This document shows, one piece after another, positions 9,699-17,388 of a DNA stretch of 61,688 nucleotides. The translations under genes and the position numbers were made by a program. Each line of letters starts with the position of its first letter. The stretch's first letter is position 1. The notes below the pieces were generated by a model. It made no database searches and was not told where the DNA came from. It saw only the letters and a list, made by a program, of their open reading frames with translations. This DNA comes from an uncultured Bacilli bacterium. GTDB taxonomy: Bacteria; Bacillota_I; Bacilli_A; RF39; UBA660. The stretch lies in NCBI GenBank assembly GCA_934162195.1, contig CAKPHO010000006.1:1-61688 (forward strand), given 5' to 3'.

Positions 9699-9851
9699 AT
9701 GAAATTTATTAAGGGAATGTCTTTAATGGCAGTTGGAGTAGGAGCTACACTTGCTTATCAAAAGTATAGCAAGCCGCTTATGAAAAAGATGAAAAAAGAA
9801 ATAAGTAAAACTACTAAAAAAGTAGGTAACCAGTTAGAAGATATGATGTAA
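9699..9851 (+). CDS. Small protein of 50 residues, function unknown
   Basis: ATG follows GAGGTGATAAG at ideal spacing and the frame stays open for 50 codons. The product begins with a short hydrophobic segment (MSLMAVGVGATLAY) and continues as a strongly basic amphipathic helix rich in Lys and Met. This is the look of YtxH-like small membrane-associated proteins, but it is too short for a firm assignment. It lies alone between two terminators, with no promoter recognised. Confidence 0.65.
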   Translation: MKFIKGMSLMAVGVGATLAYQKYSKPLMKKMKKEISKTTKKVGNQLEDMM

Positions 9852-9854
9852 TAA

Positions 9855-9878
9855 AATCCCCAAAATGGGGATTTTTTT
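9855..9878 (+). terminator. Terminator after the 50-residue gene
   Basis: AATCCCC-AAAAT-GGGGATT hairpin with a T run. The T run merges into an extended -10 promoter (TGATATAAT, 9878-9886) for the next gene. Confidence 0.85.
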
Positions 9879-9901
9879 GATATAATAAGAGTGGTGATAA
9901 A

Positions 9902-10279
9902 ATGAAGTGTTTAACGATAAAACAGCCTTGGGCTAGTTTGATAGTTAATGGATATAAAAGGTATGAATTTAGAAGTTGGAAGACAAAGTACCGAGGTAAG
10001 ATTTTAATTCATGCGGGAATGTCTTTAGAAAAAGAATATGCTAATAAGGTTAAAAAATACGATTTAGAATATATAAAAGGTGCTATTATTGGTGAAGCTG
10101 AAATAGTAGATTGTATTTTAGTTGATAAAGATTTTGATAGTAGTTTAAGAAATGAGAATGATATAGTTTATGGTAGTGATCATGTTGGTTTATATGCTTG
10201 GAAGCTAGAAAATTTAAAAAAATATAAAGAGCCTATATACATTAAGGGAAAACTTAGTTTGTGGGAATATAAAAACTAG
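9902..10279 (+). CDS. ASCH-domain protein
   Basis: A 125-residue protein that is one ASCH domain: LTIKQPWASLIVNGYKRYEFRSW at the N-terminus and a closing LYAWKLEN strand, with GKILIHAG between. ASCH domains are related to PUA folds and are thought to bind RNA, with a few shown to act on modified nucleosides. It is a single gene with its own extended -10 and a terminator shared with the convergent gene. The specific substrate cannot be read from the sequence. Confidence 0.85.
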   Translation: MKCLTIKQPWASLIVNGYKRYEFRSWKTKYRGKILIHAGMSLEKEYANKVKKYDLEYIKGAIIGEAEIVDCILVDKDFDSSLRNENDIVYGSDHVGLYAWKLENLKKYKEPIYIKGKLSLWEYKN

Positions 10280-10303
10280 ATTTTAAAATCTAGTTTATTG
10301 TTT
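10273..10303. terminator. Bidirectional terminator
   Basis: Near-perfect palindrome AAACTAGATTTT / AAAATCTAGTTT overlapping the stop codons of the convergent ASCH and phosphatidyltransferase genes, with T tracts on both strands. Confidence 0.75.
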
Positions 10304-11087
10304 TTTTCTTAACTTTTTCTTTTTCGGGTTCTTCTTTTAATAATTCTTCTTTAAGTTTTTTATAATCTTCTATGTTTAAAGGCTTTTCAACTTCTTTTTT
10401 CATTGTTTTTTCTTTTTTTTCCTCTTTAACAGTTTCTAAATCGAGGATAGAAGTTTCTCTTTTTTCATTTTCTGTATTTTCAGCTTCATCTTTTTCTTTT
10501 TTATTTATTTGAAGGTATTCTAAGAATGTTGCACTTTGGAATAAAACTGCTGGAGTAATCATTAATAATGATTTTAATAAAGTTAAATCAATATTTAATA
10601 AAGAAGTAACATATCCGGATAAAATAGTAAGTGACAGAACCCAAGTTTTAAGTTTGCCTAATTTAGTTGATTTAGGTTTTTTCCCATTTAATTCAGCTTT
10701 AATATTAGTAATAGATATCATTGCTTCTAAAATAACGTTAATTATCATTATGGGATTTAAAATTATTATTGGTAAAGCAATACCTACAATTAATGCTTTG
10801 TCGCATATAGCATCTAAATCAGCACCAAATTCAGATTGAATGTTTAATTTTCTTGCAATAAGACCATCAAAAGCATCTGTTAAAAAAGTTAAACCGCATA
10901 CAACTAGTGCTCCAGGAATATTACCTAAGAAAAATAAGATATTAATAAATATAGGTGTGATAGCTCTTGAAAAAGTAAGTAAGTTAGGGATTTGTTTATA
11001 TGCTGTTTTAGTGCTTTTTAAATCATTTAAATTTTTTCTTGCTTCTTTAAAAAGGTTAGCAGCATAGTTTTTAAAATTTTTTTTCAT
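10290..11087 (-). CDS. pgsA: CDP-alcohol phosphatidyltransferase, PgsA-like
   Basis: A 265-residue membrane enzyme with the complete CDP-alcohol phosphotransferase signature D-G-x2-A-R-x8-G-x3-D-x3-D (DGLIARKLNIQSEFGADLD). It most likely makes phosphatidylglycerol phosphate from CDP-diacylglycerol, although related enzymes use other alcohols. After about residue 190 it has an unusual Glu/Lys-rich tail, presumably cytosolic, absent from typical PgsA. It is the only minus-strand gene in this region and has its own promoter. Confidence 0.82.
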   Translation of the reverse strand: MKKNFKNYAANLFKEARKNLNDLKSTKTAYKQIPNLLTFSRAITPIFINILFFLGNIPGALVVCGLTFLTDAFDGLIARKLNIQSEFGADLDAICDKALIVGIALPIIILNPIMIINVILEAMISITNIKAELNGKKPKSTKLGKLKTWVLSLTILSGYVTSLLNIDLTLLKSLLMITPAVLFQSATFLEYLQINKKEKDEAENTENEKRETSILDLETVKEEKKEKTMKKEVEKPLNIEDYKKLKEELLKEEPEKEKVKKKTIN

Positions 11088-11110
11088 AAAAAACCTCCCA
11101 GTAGTTATAT

Positions 11111-11139
11111 ATTTTAATATTATATTTAATATTTGTCAA
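11111..11139 (-). promoter_or_regulatory. Promoter of the pgsA-like gene
   Basis: On the minus strand, TTGACA (11134-11139) and TAAAAT (11111-11116) are 17 bases apart, with a GGGAGG ribosome site before the start codon. Confidence 0.7.
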
Positions 11140-11172
11140 TCTTAATATATGAATAATAATTAATAAAAAGAA

Positions 11173-11281
11173 TATAATATTAATGTATCTTTTGATACAT
11201 CGGAAAACTCGTAGTGTTTACGGTTTTCCTTTTTTGTTCGAAAATTCGACAATATTATCAACTTTAACGTTAGATAATATT
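11173..11281 (+). promoter_or_regulatory. Leader with internal terminator upstream of the SPOR-radC-mre genes
   Basis: A -10-like TATAAT (11173-11178) is followed by a small hairpin (GTATCTTTTGATAC), then a strong hairpin starting GGAAAAC at 11202 and ending GTTTTCC at 11228 with TTTTTT after it, all before any gene. A second hairpin, AATATTATC / GATAATATT (11251-11281), sits just ahead of the ribosome site. The layout suggests premature termination control or a separate RNA of about 50 nt. No known riboswitch class is recognised. Confidence 0.45.
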
Positions 11282-11293
11282 AGTGGTGATAAT

Positions 11294-11758
11294 ATGAAAA
11301 AATATATAACGACATTTATACTAGCATTAATAATAGGATTAGTAATAGGAAGATTTATTTTAAATCAATATACATTTGAGGGTAAAATAGTATCAACATT
11401 TAATAAACAAGAAAAAGCATATTTTATACAGCAAGGTGTATATTCATCTAAGGAAAATATGGAATCTGCTACTTCATCACTACCTTATTATATATATAGT
11501 GTTGAAGATAATAAATATTATGTATATGCTGGAATATCATTAAATTTAGAAAATGTTGACAAAATAAAAGGATATTACGAAAGTTTAGGGTATACTACTT
11601 ATGTAAAGGAAATTTTCATTAATAATAATGATTTTATAACAGTATTAACTCAATATGACTTACTTTTAAAAGAAACAAAAGATAAGCAGGTAATAGGCAC
11701 TATTTGTAGTCAGGTATTAACAAAATATGAGGAGTTGGTGTTAAAGAATGTCAATTAA
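11294..11758 (+). CDS. SPOR-domain membrane protein
   Basis: About 154 residues from the ATG at 11294 behind GTGGTGATAAT; an upstream in-frame start at 11183 would translate through the leader terminator and is rejected. An N-terminal membrane helix (residues about 5-24) precedes a SPOR-like repeat pair (YFIQQGVYSSKENMES and YYVYAGIS...YESLGYTTYVKE). SPOR domains bind denuded glycan strands at division or remodelling sites. The gene overlaps radC by 11 bases and heads the radC-mreC-mreD run. Confidence 0.7.
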   Translation: MKKYITTFILALIIGLVIGRFILNQYTFEGKIVSTFNKQEKAYFIQQGVYSSKENMESATSSLPYYIYSVEDNKYYVYAGISLNLENVDKIKGYYESLGYTTYVKEIFINNNDFITVLTQYDLLLKETKDKQVIGTICSQVLTKYEELVLKNVN

Positions 11759-12434
11759 GATAAAAGATATTCCACTTGAAGAAAGGCCAAGAGAAAGATT
11801 GATTAAATATGGCGTTGAAAGTCTTAACAATGAAGAGCTATTATCTATTTTGATTGGAAATGGAACTAAAGGAAAATCAGCCAAAGATTTATCTTTGATT
11901 ATATTAAATAAGATTAAAGAAATAGATAATAATGATTTACTTAATTATCAATTTTTAAGTGCAATAAAAGGTTTAGGAATGGCTAAAACATGTACCATTC
12001 TAGCTGCAGTTGAATTTGGAAAGAGAATGAATATGAAGTATAGTTCTTTAAATAGTGTTATTGTAAATAATGCGAATGTTGTTTTTAATTACTTTAGAGA
12101 TTTATTTTTAAATAAAAAACAAGAATACTTTTATTGTTTGTATCTTGATAGCAAGAAAACGGTTATAAAAAATAAACTTTTATTCATTGGAACTTTAAAT
12201 AAAAGCTTGGTTCATCCAAGAGAGGTGTTTAAGGAAGCCTACTTATTAAGTGCTAGTTCTATCATTTGTATTCATAATCACCCTAGTGGAAATATAAATC
12301 CGAGTAAAGATGATATAGATATAACAAATCAGTTATCTAGCATTGGATATTTAATGGGAATTAAGTTAGTAGATCATTTAATAATTGGAGATGATAGTTA
12401 TTATAGCTTTTTAGAAGATGGTAAGATATTATAG
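11748..12434 (+). CDS. radC: RadC family JAB/MPN domain protein
   Basis: A 228-residue protein with an N-terminal helix-hairpin-helix region (KGLGMAKTCTI) and the C-terminal JAMM metal site HNHPSGNINPSKDD. Despite its name, RadC has no settled repair role; the metal site suggests a hydrolase. The start has a weak GAGGAGTTG site within the upstream gene, and mreC follows after 9 bases, as in many Bacillota. Confidence 0.92.
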   Translation: MSIKIKDIPLEERPRERLIKYGVESLNNEELLSILIGNGTKGKSAKDLSLIILNKIKEIDNNDLLNYQFLSAIKGLGMAKTCTILAAVEFGKRMNMKYSSLNSVIVNNANVVFNYFRDLFLNKKQEYFYCLYLDSKKTVIKNKLLFIGTLNKSLVHPREVFKEAYLLSASSIICIHNHPSGNINPSKDDIDITNQLSSIGYLMGIKLVDHLIIGDDSYYSFLEDGKIL

Positions 12435-12443
12435 GAGGATAGG

Positions 12444-13187
12444 ATGAAAAAGAATCTTAAATATATATTAACACTTGTAGTAGCAGTTGCTTTAATATTT
12501 TTATCTACATTATTGCTAAATCATAAAAATAGTTTTTTAGAAAGAATAATTAAGGATACTGGACTTTTTTTTAATGATATACTAGCTATTACCATTAGTG
12601 ATAATGAAAATAAAGTATGTGATAATTATAATAAAGAATTAGAAAATCAAATAAATGAGTTAAAAAAAGTTATTGATATCAATAATACATTAAATGAATA
12701 TGAATTAGTTAATGCAGTTGTTATTAGTCATGATCCAGGATATTGGTATGATAAAGTTATTATTAACAAAGGATTATCAAGTAATATAAAAGAAGGAATG
12801 GCTGTAATAAATAATAGTGGAGTAATAGGAAAGATTGTTAATGTATCTAATTTTAATAGCACAGTTGAACTTTTAACTAGTGAAACTATTGGTAAAATAT
12901 CTATAAAAATAGAGGATGGTAATGATTATATATATGGACTTATCTCACAATACGATAAAGAAAAAAATATATACTTAGTTGATGGTATATCTAAAAATAT
13001 AGAGGTTGGATCTAAAATCACTACAACAGGATATGGTGATATATTTCCATCAGGTATTTTAGTGGGAGAAGTTGTAAGCAGTAAGAATGATAATTATGAT
13101 TTAGCTAAAACGTTAGAAATAAAACCTAGTGTTGACTTTAACAATCTTAATATAGTTAGTATTGTGAGAAGGAATGTAGATCAATGA
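12444..13187 (+). CDS. mreC: Rod shape-determining protein MreC
   Basis: A 247-residue protein: membrane helix (about 7-25), coiled coil (about 60-85), then the two beta-barrel region (AVVISHDPGYWYDKVIINKG, GVIGKIVNVS). MreC is the scaffold of the elongasome that links MreB with PBP2 and RodA. It has a good AGGAGGAT site and overlaps mreD by 4 bases. Confidence 0.92.
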   Translation: MKKNLKYILTLVVAVALIFLSTLLLNHKNSFLERIIKDTGLFFNDILAITISDNENKVCDNYNKELENQINELKKVIDINNTLNEYELVNAVVISHDPGYWYDKVIINKGLSSNIKEGMAVINNSGVIGKIVNVSNFNSTVELLTSETIGKISIKIEDGNDYIYGLISQYDKEKNIYLVDGISKNIEVGSKITTTGYGDIFPSGILVGEVVSSKNDNYDLAKTLEIKPSVDFNNLNIVSIVRRNVDQ

Positions 13188-13666
13188 TTTATTTAATATT
13201 ATTAATTTCTTTTTTTCTTGATGGAATAGTATCATTTGTTTTTAATAATAACATTTTATTTAATTCATTATTTTCTTTGATGTCTTTAATTATAGTATTT
13301 AAATATTATAAAAGAAGAGAAGATTTAAAATATTTAATTAATGTTTCTATTGTTGGATTACTAATGGATATAATATATACTGATACATTATTTTTAAATG
13401 CTGGTATTTATTTAATTGTTGGAATAGTTGTTATTAAATATTATAAATTTTTTACTTATAATTTGTTAAACTCTGTTATTTTGAGCTTTATAGTCATAAT
13501 TTTATATCGTTTACTTAACTTTTTAGTTTTATCTAATATAGGAGAAATAAGTGTTGATTTTTATAAATTAATAGAAAGTATTTATTCATCACTATTGTTA
13601 AATTTAATATATATATTTTGTTTCTTTTTAAAGCAAAAAAAGTATAAAAAATATTTGGAAGCATAA
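13184..13666 (+). CDS. mreD: Rod shape-determining protein MreD
   Basis: A 160-residue, very hydrophobic protein with about five membrane helices, directly overlapping mreC (ATGA). Composition, length and position identify MreD, the membrane partner of MreC in cell elongation. The sequence itself is weakly conserved, so gene order carries much of the call. Confidence 0.85.
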   Translation: MIYLILLISFFLDGIVSFVFNNNILFNSLFSLMSLIIVFKYYKRREDLKYLINVSIVGLLMDIIYTDTLFLNAGIYLIVGIVVIKYYKFFTYNLLNSVILSFIVIILYRLLNFLVLSNIGEISVDFYKLIESIYSSLLLNLIYIFCFFLKQKKYKKYLEA

Positions 13667-13684
13667 GTATATATAGGTGATTTT

Positions 13685-14233
13685 ATGAAAACGAATAGTT
13701 TTGGATTTAAAATATTATCTCAAGTTTGTATTTGTACTATTATAGCGTTAGTTGTTATGATTTTGTCTAAAGCTTATCCTAGTTTTAAAGATACAGTTTC
13801 TAAAAATGTTTTTGAGAAAAACTTTTCGTTTGCAACTATTAATGAAAAATATAAAAAATGGTTTGGTTCTTCGCTTCCTTTTGAAAATTTATTTTCAAAA
13901 GATAGTCAAACAGTATTTAATAATAAAATTGAATATAAAGAAGCTAATAAATATAAGGATGGTGTTAAGTTAACTGTTAATAATAATTATTTAATTCCTG
14001 TTTTAAAAAATGGTTTAGTCATCTTTATTGGCGAAAAAGAAGAATATGGTAATACAGTTATAGTTCAACAAGCTGATGGAATAGATGTATGGTATAGCAA
14101 TTTATCGAGCGTTAGTGTTAAAATGTACGATTATGTATCGCAGGGAGATTATTTAGGAGAAACAAAAGATGATTATTTTTATTTAATATTTAAGAAGGAA
14201 GGAAATGTTTTAAATTATCAAGACTATATTTAA
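13685..14233 (+). CDS. spoIVFA: SpoIVFA-like membrane M23-family protein
   Basis: A 182-residue protein with one membrane helix (about 11-28) and a C-terminal LytM/M23-like fold (LIPVLKNGLVIFIGEKEEYGNTVIVQQADGIDVWY). The metal-binding His residues of active M23 peptidases are absent, as in SpoIVFA. SpoIVFA holds the SpoIVFB protease inactive until a forespore signal releases it. Its 3' end overlaps the spoIVFB reading frame, which supports the pairing. Confidence 0.78.
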   Translation: MKTNSFGFKILSQVCICTIIALVVMILSKAYPSFKDTVSKNVFEKNFSFATINEKYKKWFGSSLPFENLFSKDSQTVFNNKIEYKEANKYKDGVKLTVNNNYLIPVLKNGLVIFIGEKEEYGNTVIVQQADGIDVWYSNLSSVSVKMYDYVSQGDYLGETKDDYFYLIFKKEGNVLNYQDYI

Positions 14234-14960
14234 AAAAATATACATTCATCCTTTTTTTTATTTAGTTTTATTTATAAGTTCTATTACAGGTAATTTTAAT
14301 TTATTTATACTTTTTTTCTCTATTATTCTTTTTCATGAGCTAGGGCACATATTGGGTGGTATTTATTTTAAGTGGAAGATAGATAAAATTATTATTATGC
14401 CATTTGGAGGACTTACGGTTTTTAATGTTGATATTAATAAACCATTAAAAGAAGAATTTATTATTTGCTTTTTAGGACCTTTGTTTCAAATTATATATTA
14501 CTTAATTTTTAAAGATATTTTTAATATAAAAAATATTCATTATAATTTGCTTATTTTTAACTTATTGCCAATTTTCCCTTTGGATGGGTCTAAAATATTT
14601 AATATTATTTTTAATAAAATTTTTTCTTTTAAGTTTAGTCTTTATATAACTTATATAATATCTTTTATTATAATTATTATTTTAGTTATCACAAAACAGT
14701 TTAATTTACTATTATTTTTAACATTACTTCTTTTATTTTTTAAAAATATAAAAGAAATAAAGAGTATAAAATATATATTTAATAGATTTTTATTGGAACG
14801 TTATTTTAAACATTTTAATTTTAAAAAAAGAAGGATAATAAAAAGCGAGAAGGTTAGTAAAATGAAAAAAGATTATTATCATTTATTTTTTGTTGAAAAT
14901 AAATATGTAACAGAACGTGAAATATTAAAGAAAACGTTTGACTTAAAGAGCTTTTTGTGA
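14214..14960 (+). CDS. spoIVFB: SpoIVFB-type intramembrane metalloprotease
   Basis: The frame is open from the stop at 14211 onward and encodes IHPFFYLVLFISS, then the zinc motif HELGH (codons 14334-14348), and later NLLPIFPLDGSKIF, the NPDG-like motif with the third metal ligand. This is the site-2 protease family that processes pro-sigma K. No ATG, GTG or TTG lies upstream of the zinc motif; the first TTG (14352) falls after it and would give a dead enzyme. The best start is ATT at 14214, 11 bases after AGGAAGG and inside spoIVFA. Confidence 0.8.
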   Translation: MIKTIFKKIYIHPFFYLVLFISSITGNFNLFILFFSIILFHELGHILGGIYFKWKIDKIIIMPFGGLTVFNVDINKPLKEEFIICFLGPLFQIIYYLIFKDIFNIKNIHYNLLIFNLLPIFPLDGSKIFNIIFNKIFSFKFSLYITYIISFIIIIILVITKQFNLLLFLTLLLLFFKNIKEIKSIKYIFNRFLLERYFKHFNFKKRRIIKSEKVSKMKKDYYHLFFVENKYVTEREILKKTFDLKSFL

Positions 14961-14966
14961 TAAAAT
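14938..14966 (+). promoter_or_regulatory. Promoter of the L21 operon
   Basis: TTGACT (14938-14943), 17-base spacer, TAAAAT (14961-14966) with an extended TGA before it. It overlaps the end of spoIVFB. Confidence 0.7.
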
Positions 14967-14971
14967 CTATA

Positions 14972-15058
14972 ACTGTGTAGAGCCTCACTCTACAACCGCA
15001 CAGAAATAGGTTAAAACGTAAGTACCTTAATGGCGAGTCTTAGAAATGAAGGAGGTAT
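14972..15058 (+). promoter_or_regulatory. Ribosomal protein L21 leader
   Basis: The 5' region between the promoter and rplU has paired segments TGTGTAGAG / CTCTACA, followed by conserved-looking stretches AATAGGTTAAAACGTAAG and AATGGCGAGTCTTAGAAATG. This fits the L21 leader family of Bacillota in position and sequence character, where L21 is thought to regulate its own operon. The identification is from memory of the family. Confidence 0.65.
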
Positions 15059-15061
15059 AAT

Positions 15062-15364
15062 ATGAAAGCAGTTATTGAAACAGGTGGAAAACAATACTAC
15101 GTTGAAGAAGGAACAGTTCTTTATGTAGAAAAATTAGACGTTGAAGCTGGTAAAAAAGTTGATTTTGATAAAGTTTTAATGGCTAATGGTGTTACTGGAC
15201 ATCCTTATGTTAAAGGTGTTGTAGTAGAAGGTGAAGTAATTAAACATGGAAAATCTAAAAAGATTAAAGTATTTAAATATAACCAAAAGAAAAACTACCA
15301 TAGAACACAAGGACACCGTCAACCTTATACAAAAGTAGAAATTAAAAAAATTAAAAATATCTAA
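15062..15364 (+). CDS. rplU: 50S ribosomal protein L21
   Basis: A 100-residue protein with the L21 pattern MKAVIETGGKQYYVEEG at the start and KVFKYNQKKNYHRTQGHRQPYT near the end. First gene of the rplU-prp-rpmA operon, with an AAGGAGGT site. Confidence 0.97.
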   Translation: MKAVIETGGKQYYVEEGTVLYVEKLDVEAGKKVDFDKVLMANGVTGHPYVKGVVVEGEVIKHGKSKKIKVFKYNQKKNYHRTQGHRQPYTKVEIKKIKNI

Positions 15365-15366
15365 TT

Positions 15367-15684
15367 ATGATTAAAGTAATTATTAAAAGAAATGATGATA
15401 CTATAAATAGTATTGTTATTGATGGTCATTCTGGCTATAGTGAAGCTGGAAGTGATATTGTATGTGCATCTGTATCTAGTATTTGTATTACAACGGTTAA
15501 TGCTTTAATAAGAATTGATAGTGGTTGTATAGATTATGATGATAAAGATGGCCATTTAGAGGTTGATATCAAAAAACATAGTGAAGTTATTGATGTTATC
15601 ATAGATAATATGGTAGATTTATTAAATGAACTAGAAAAAGATTATAAAAAATATATAAAAATTGAGATTAGGAGGTGCTCTTGA
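15367..15684 (+). CDS. prp: Ribosomal-processing cysteine protease Prp
   Basis: A 105-residue protein with the Prp catalytic pair: His in GHSGYSEAG and Cys in DIVCASVS, about twelve residues apart. Prp removes the N-terminal extension of L27 in Firmicutes and related phyla. It lies 2 bases after rplU, and its TGA overlaps the ATG of rpmA (TGATG), so protease and substrate are translationally coupled. Confidence 0.93.
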   Translation: MIKVIIKRNDDTINSIVIDGHSGYSEAGSDIVCASVSSICITTVNALIRIDSGCIDYDDKDGHLEVDIKKHSEVIDVIIDNMVDLLNELEKDYKKYIKIEIRRCS

Positions 15685-15983
15685 TGTTAAAGTTAATGCA
15701 ATTAAATATTCAGTTATTCGCACATAAAAAAGGACAAGGTTCTACTAAGAACGGTCGTGATTCTATATCAAAACGTTTAGGTGCTAAAGCAGCTGATGGT
15801 GAATATGTATCAGGTGGTTCTATTTTATATCGTCAACGTGGTACTAAGGTATATCCAGGACACAATGTAGGAATTGGTTCGGATGATACTTTATATGCAA
15901 AAGTTGCAGGATATGTAAAATTTGAAAGAGTCGGAAAAGATAAAAAACAAGTAAGTATTTATGATGAAAAAGTTAGCGCTTAG
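15684..15983 (+). CDS. rpmA: 50S ribosomal protein L27 with cleavable N-terminus
   Basis: About 99 residues from the ATG at 15684 behind AGGAGGTGCTC. The N-terminal stretch LNIQLF-AHKKGQGSTKNGRDS contains the Prp cleavage site (after the Phe), and the mature start AHKKG is typical of L27. The operon terminator follows at once. Confidence 0.96.
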   Translation: MLKLMQLNIQLFAHKKGQGSTKNGRDSISKRLGAKAADGEYVSGGSILYRQRGTKVYPGHNVGIGSDDTLYAKVAGYVKFERVGKDKKQVSIYDEKVSA

Positions 15984-15998
15984 TGCCAACTTTTTTTG
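15968..15998 (+). terminator. Terminator of the rplU-prp-rpmA operon
   Basis: AAAGTTAGCGC / GTGCCAACTTT imperfect hairpin with a T7 tract, overlapping the end of rpmA. Confidence 0.8.
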
Positions 15999-16023
15999 TG
16001 GTGTAAAGTGGAATTTGTTTTTG

Positions 16024-16053
16024 TTGACAAATGCTTGTGGGGGGGGGTATAAT
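16024..16053 (+). promoter_or_regulatory. Prepilin promoter with a G9 tract in its spacer
   Basis: Perfect TTGACA (16024-16029) and perfect TATAAT (16048-16053) flank an 18-base spacer whose last nine bases (16039-16047) are all G. Loss of one G would give the optimal 17-base spacing, while gains would weaken the promoter. Such tracts slip during replication, so this is a strong candidate for phase-variable transcription of the prepilin gene at 16086. Homopolymeric G of this length is very unusual in such AT-rich DNA. Confidence 0.8.
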
Positions 16054-16085
16054 TTAAGAGAAAGTAAAGAGTAGGAGGAATAAAA

Positions 16086-17291
16086 ATGAAAAGAAAAAAT
16101 GCTTTCACTTTAATAGAATTACTAGCGGTAATAGTAGTACTAGCAATAATAGCTCTTATTGCAACACCAATAGTAATGAATACAATAAAAAAATCACAAA
16201 AGGGAGCAGCTGAGAGAAGTGCAGATAGCTACATCAAACAAGTAGAAACAGCAGTAGCAGAAGAACGACTAAGCAAAAATGAAGTACTAGAAGGAGAATA
16301 TCAAATAACAAGTGATGGAAATCTATGTAGAGATAAAAGTGCAAGTTGTTCAGATGATAAGAAGATAAAAATAGAAATGAGCGGAACAAAACCAACATCA
16401 GGGAAAATAAAGATAACAAATGGAAGTGTTGATCAATCATTATTAAGTATGACAATAGGAGATTATACTGTTTCATATAATTCTACTAAGAAAACATATG
16501 AAGCAACAGAAAAAGGAAATACAACTCCAGATACACCACAACCAACAAAAACATATACAAATGGAGAAGTAGTATATTTCAATGTAGATAATGGAACAAA
16601 ATGTTCAAATTATACAGAAACACAAAGTAATACAGGAACAAAAAGTGGATGTATGAAATTTTATGCCTTTAATGATGATGGAAAAGATACAGTAAATTTA
16701 ATATTAGACCATAATACTACTGTAACAGTAGCATGGAATGCCACATATAAAAATGATAGTGGTAGTATAATCAATGCTAAAGGTCCAAAAGAAGTATTAG
16801 ACCAATTAAAAGAAGATACAAAATATTGGGTAGGAACAATAACCCCAGAAAATTATTCAATAGATCAATCAACTCAAAAGAGTAAAGCGAAATATACAAT
16901 AGATTATAGTAGTTATAAAGCAAGATTAATAACAGCACAAGAAGTGGCACAAATCACCGGAAATACAACATGGGATGAAAAATTATCTACTAGTAACTTC
17001 TACTTTGATACAAATACAATTACTGCAAGTGATACATGTAAAAGTGGAAATACAACAGGATGTAAATATGGATGGTTATATGATAGAACAAATAAAGAAT
17101 GTATAAAATATGGATGTTTAAATAATTCAGATCAAGCAATATATGGTTATTGGACAGCATCTTCTCATGCCAGCACCTATATCCTTGCTTGGCGTGTGGG
17201 CTCCGACGGCGCCTTGGGCAACTACAGCGTTGTCTATGGCAACTATGGCGTTCGCCCAGTTATAACAGTCTTAAAATCTAAATTAAGTTAA
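16086..17291 (+). CDS. Prepilin-like surface protein with variable C-terminus (copy 2)
   Basis: A 401-residue protein with a type IV prepilin signal: MKRKNA then FTLIELLAV with Glu at +5 and a long hydrophobic helix. Residues about 35-145 are nearly identical to copies 3 and 5. The C-terminal domain (about 155-395) resembles copy 4 and ends YWTASS...GNYGVRPVITV, a pattern of lectin-like folds. The last segment (about 17160-17265) is rich in G+C, with nearly all codons ending in C or T, while the rest of the gene prefers codons ending in A. It has a one-gene layout: own promoter with G9, AGGAGGAAT site, own terminator. No pilus assembly genes are nearby. Exact ligand and role are unknown. Confidence 0.85.
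   Translation: MKRKNAFTLIELLAVIVVLAIIALIATPIVMNTIKKSQKGAAERSADSYIKQVETAVAEERLSKNEVLEGEYQITSDGNLCRDKSASCSDDKKIKIEMSGTKPTSGKIKITNGSVDQSLLSMTIGDYTVSYNSTKKTYEATEKGNTTPDTPQPTKTYTNGEVVYFNVDNGTKCSNYTETQSNTGTKSGCMKFYAFNDDGKDTVNLILDHNTTVTVAWNATYKNDSGSIINAKGPKEVLDQLKEDTKYWVGTITPENYSIDQSTQKSKAKYTIDYSSYKARLITAQEVAQITGNTTWDEKLSTSNFYFDTNTITASDTCKSGNTTGCKYGWLYDRTNKECIKYGCLNNSDQAIYGYWTASSHASTYILAWRVGSDGALGNYSVVYGNYGVRPVITVLKSKLS
17160..17270 (+). other. Candidate variable region of prepilin copy 2
   Basis: Codons here run gcc agc acc ... ggc tcc gac ggc gcc, almost all NNC or NNT, and more than half of the bases are G or C. The segment ends at the shared GGCGTTCGCCCAGTTATA, which is identical in copy 4. NNC/NNT codons spaced among conserved Trp, Gly and Val fit a variable repeat derived from AAC/AAT codons of a template. 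No template copy is in the window. Confidence 0.4.
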
Positions 17292-17306
17292 AAAACAAAA
17301 AATATA

Positions 17307-17336
17307 AAACAAAAACGTTAGTTTTTGTTTTTTTGT
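17307..17336 (+). terminator. Terminator of prepilin copy 2
   Basis: AAACAAAAAC-GTTA-GTTTTTGTTT hairpin followed by T. Confidence 0.75.
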
Positions 17337-17388
17337 TTTACTTTTTATGCTAAACTATAGATGTAATGTTCTTTAGGGTGGTGATAAT

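Noticed and set aside
14352..14960. SpoIVFB starting at TTG 14352
   Set aside because: This start would exclude the HELGH zinc motif and first membrane helix, which are encoded in the same open frame immediately upstream.
16234..16476. Antisense reading frame of 80 codons repeated in the prepilin genes (also at 20082 and 51706)
   Set aside because: It is the reverse of a conserved coding segment with skewed codon use, lacks a ribosome site, and gives a Leu/His-rich product. Repetition follows from the sense gene duplication.
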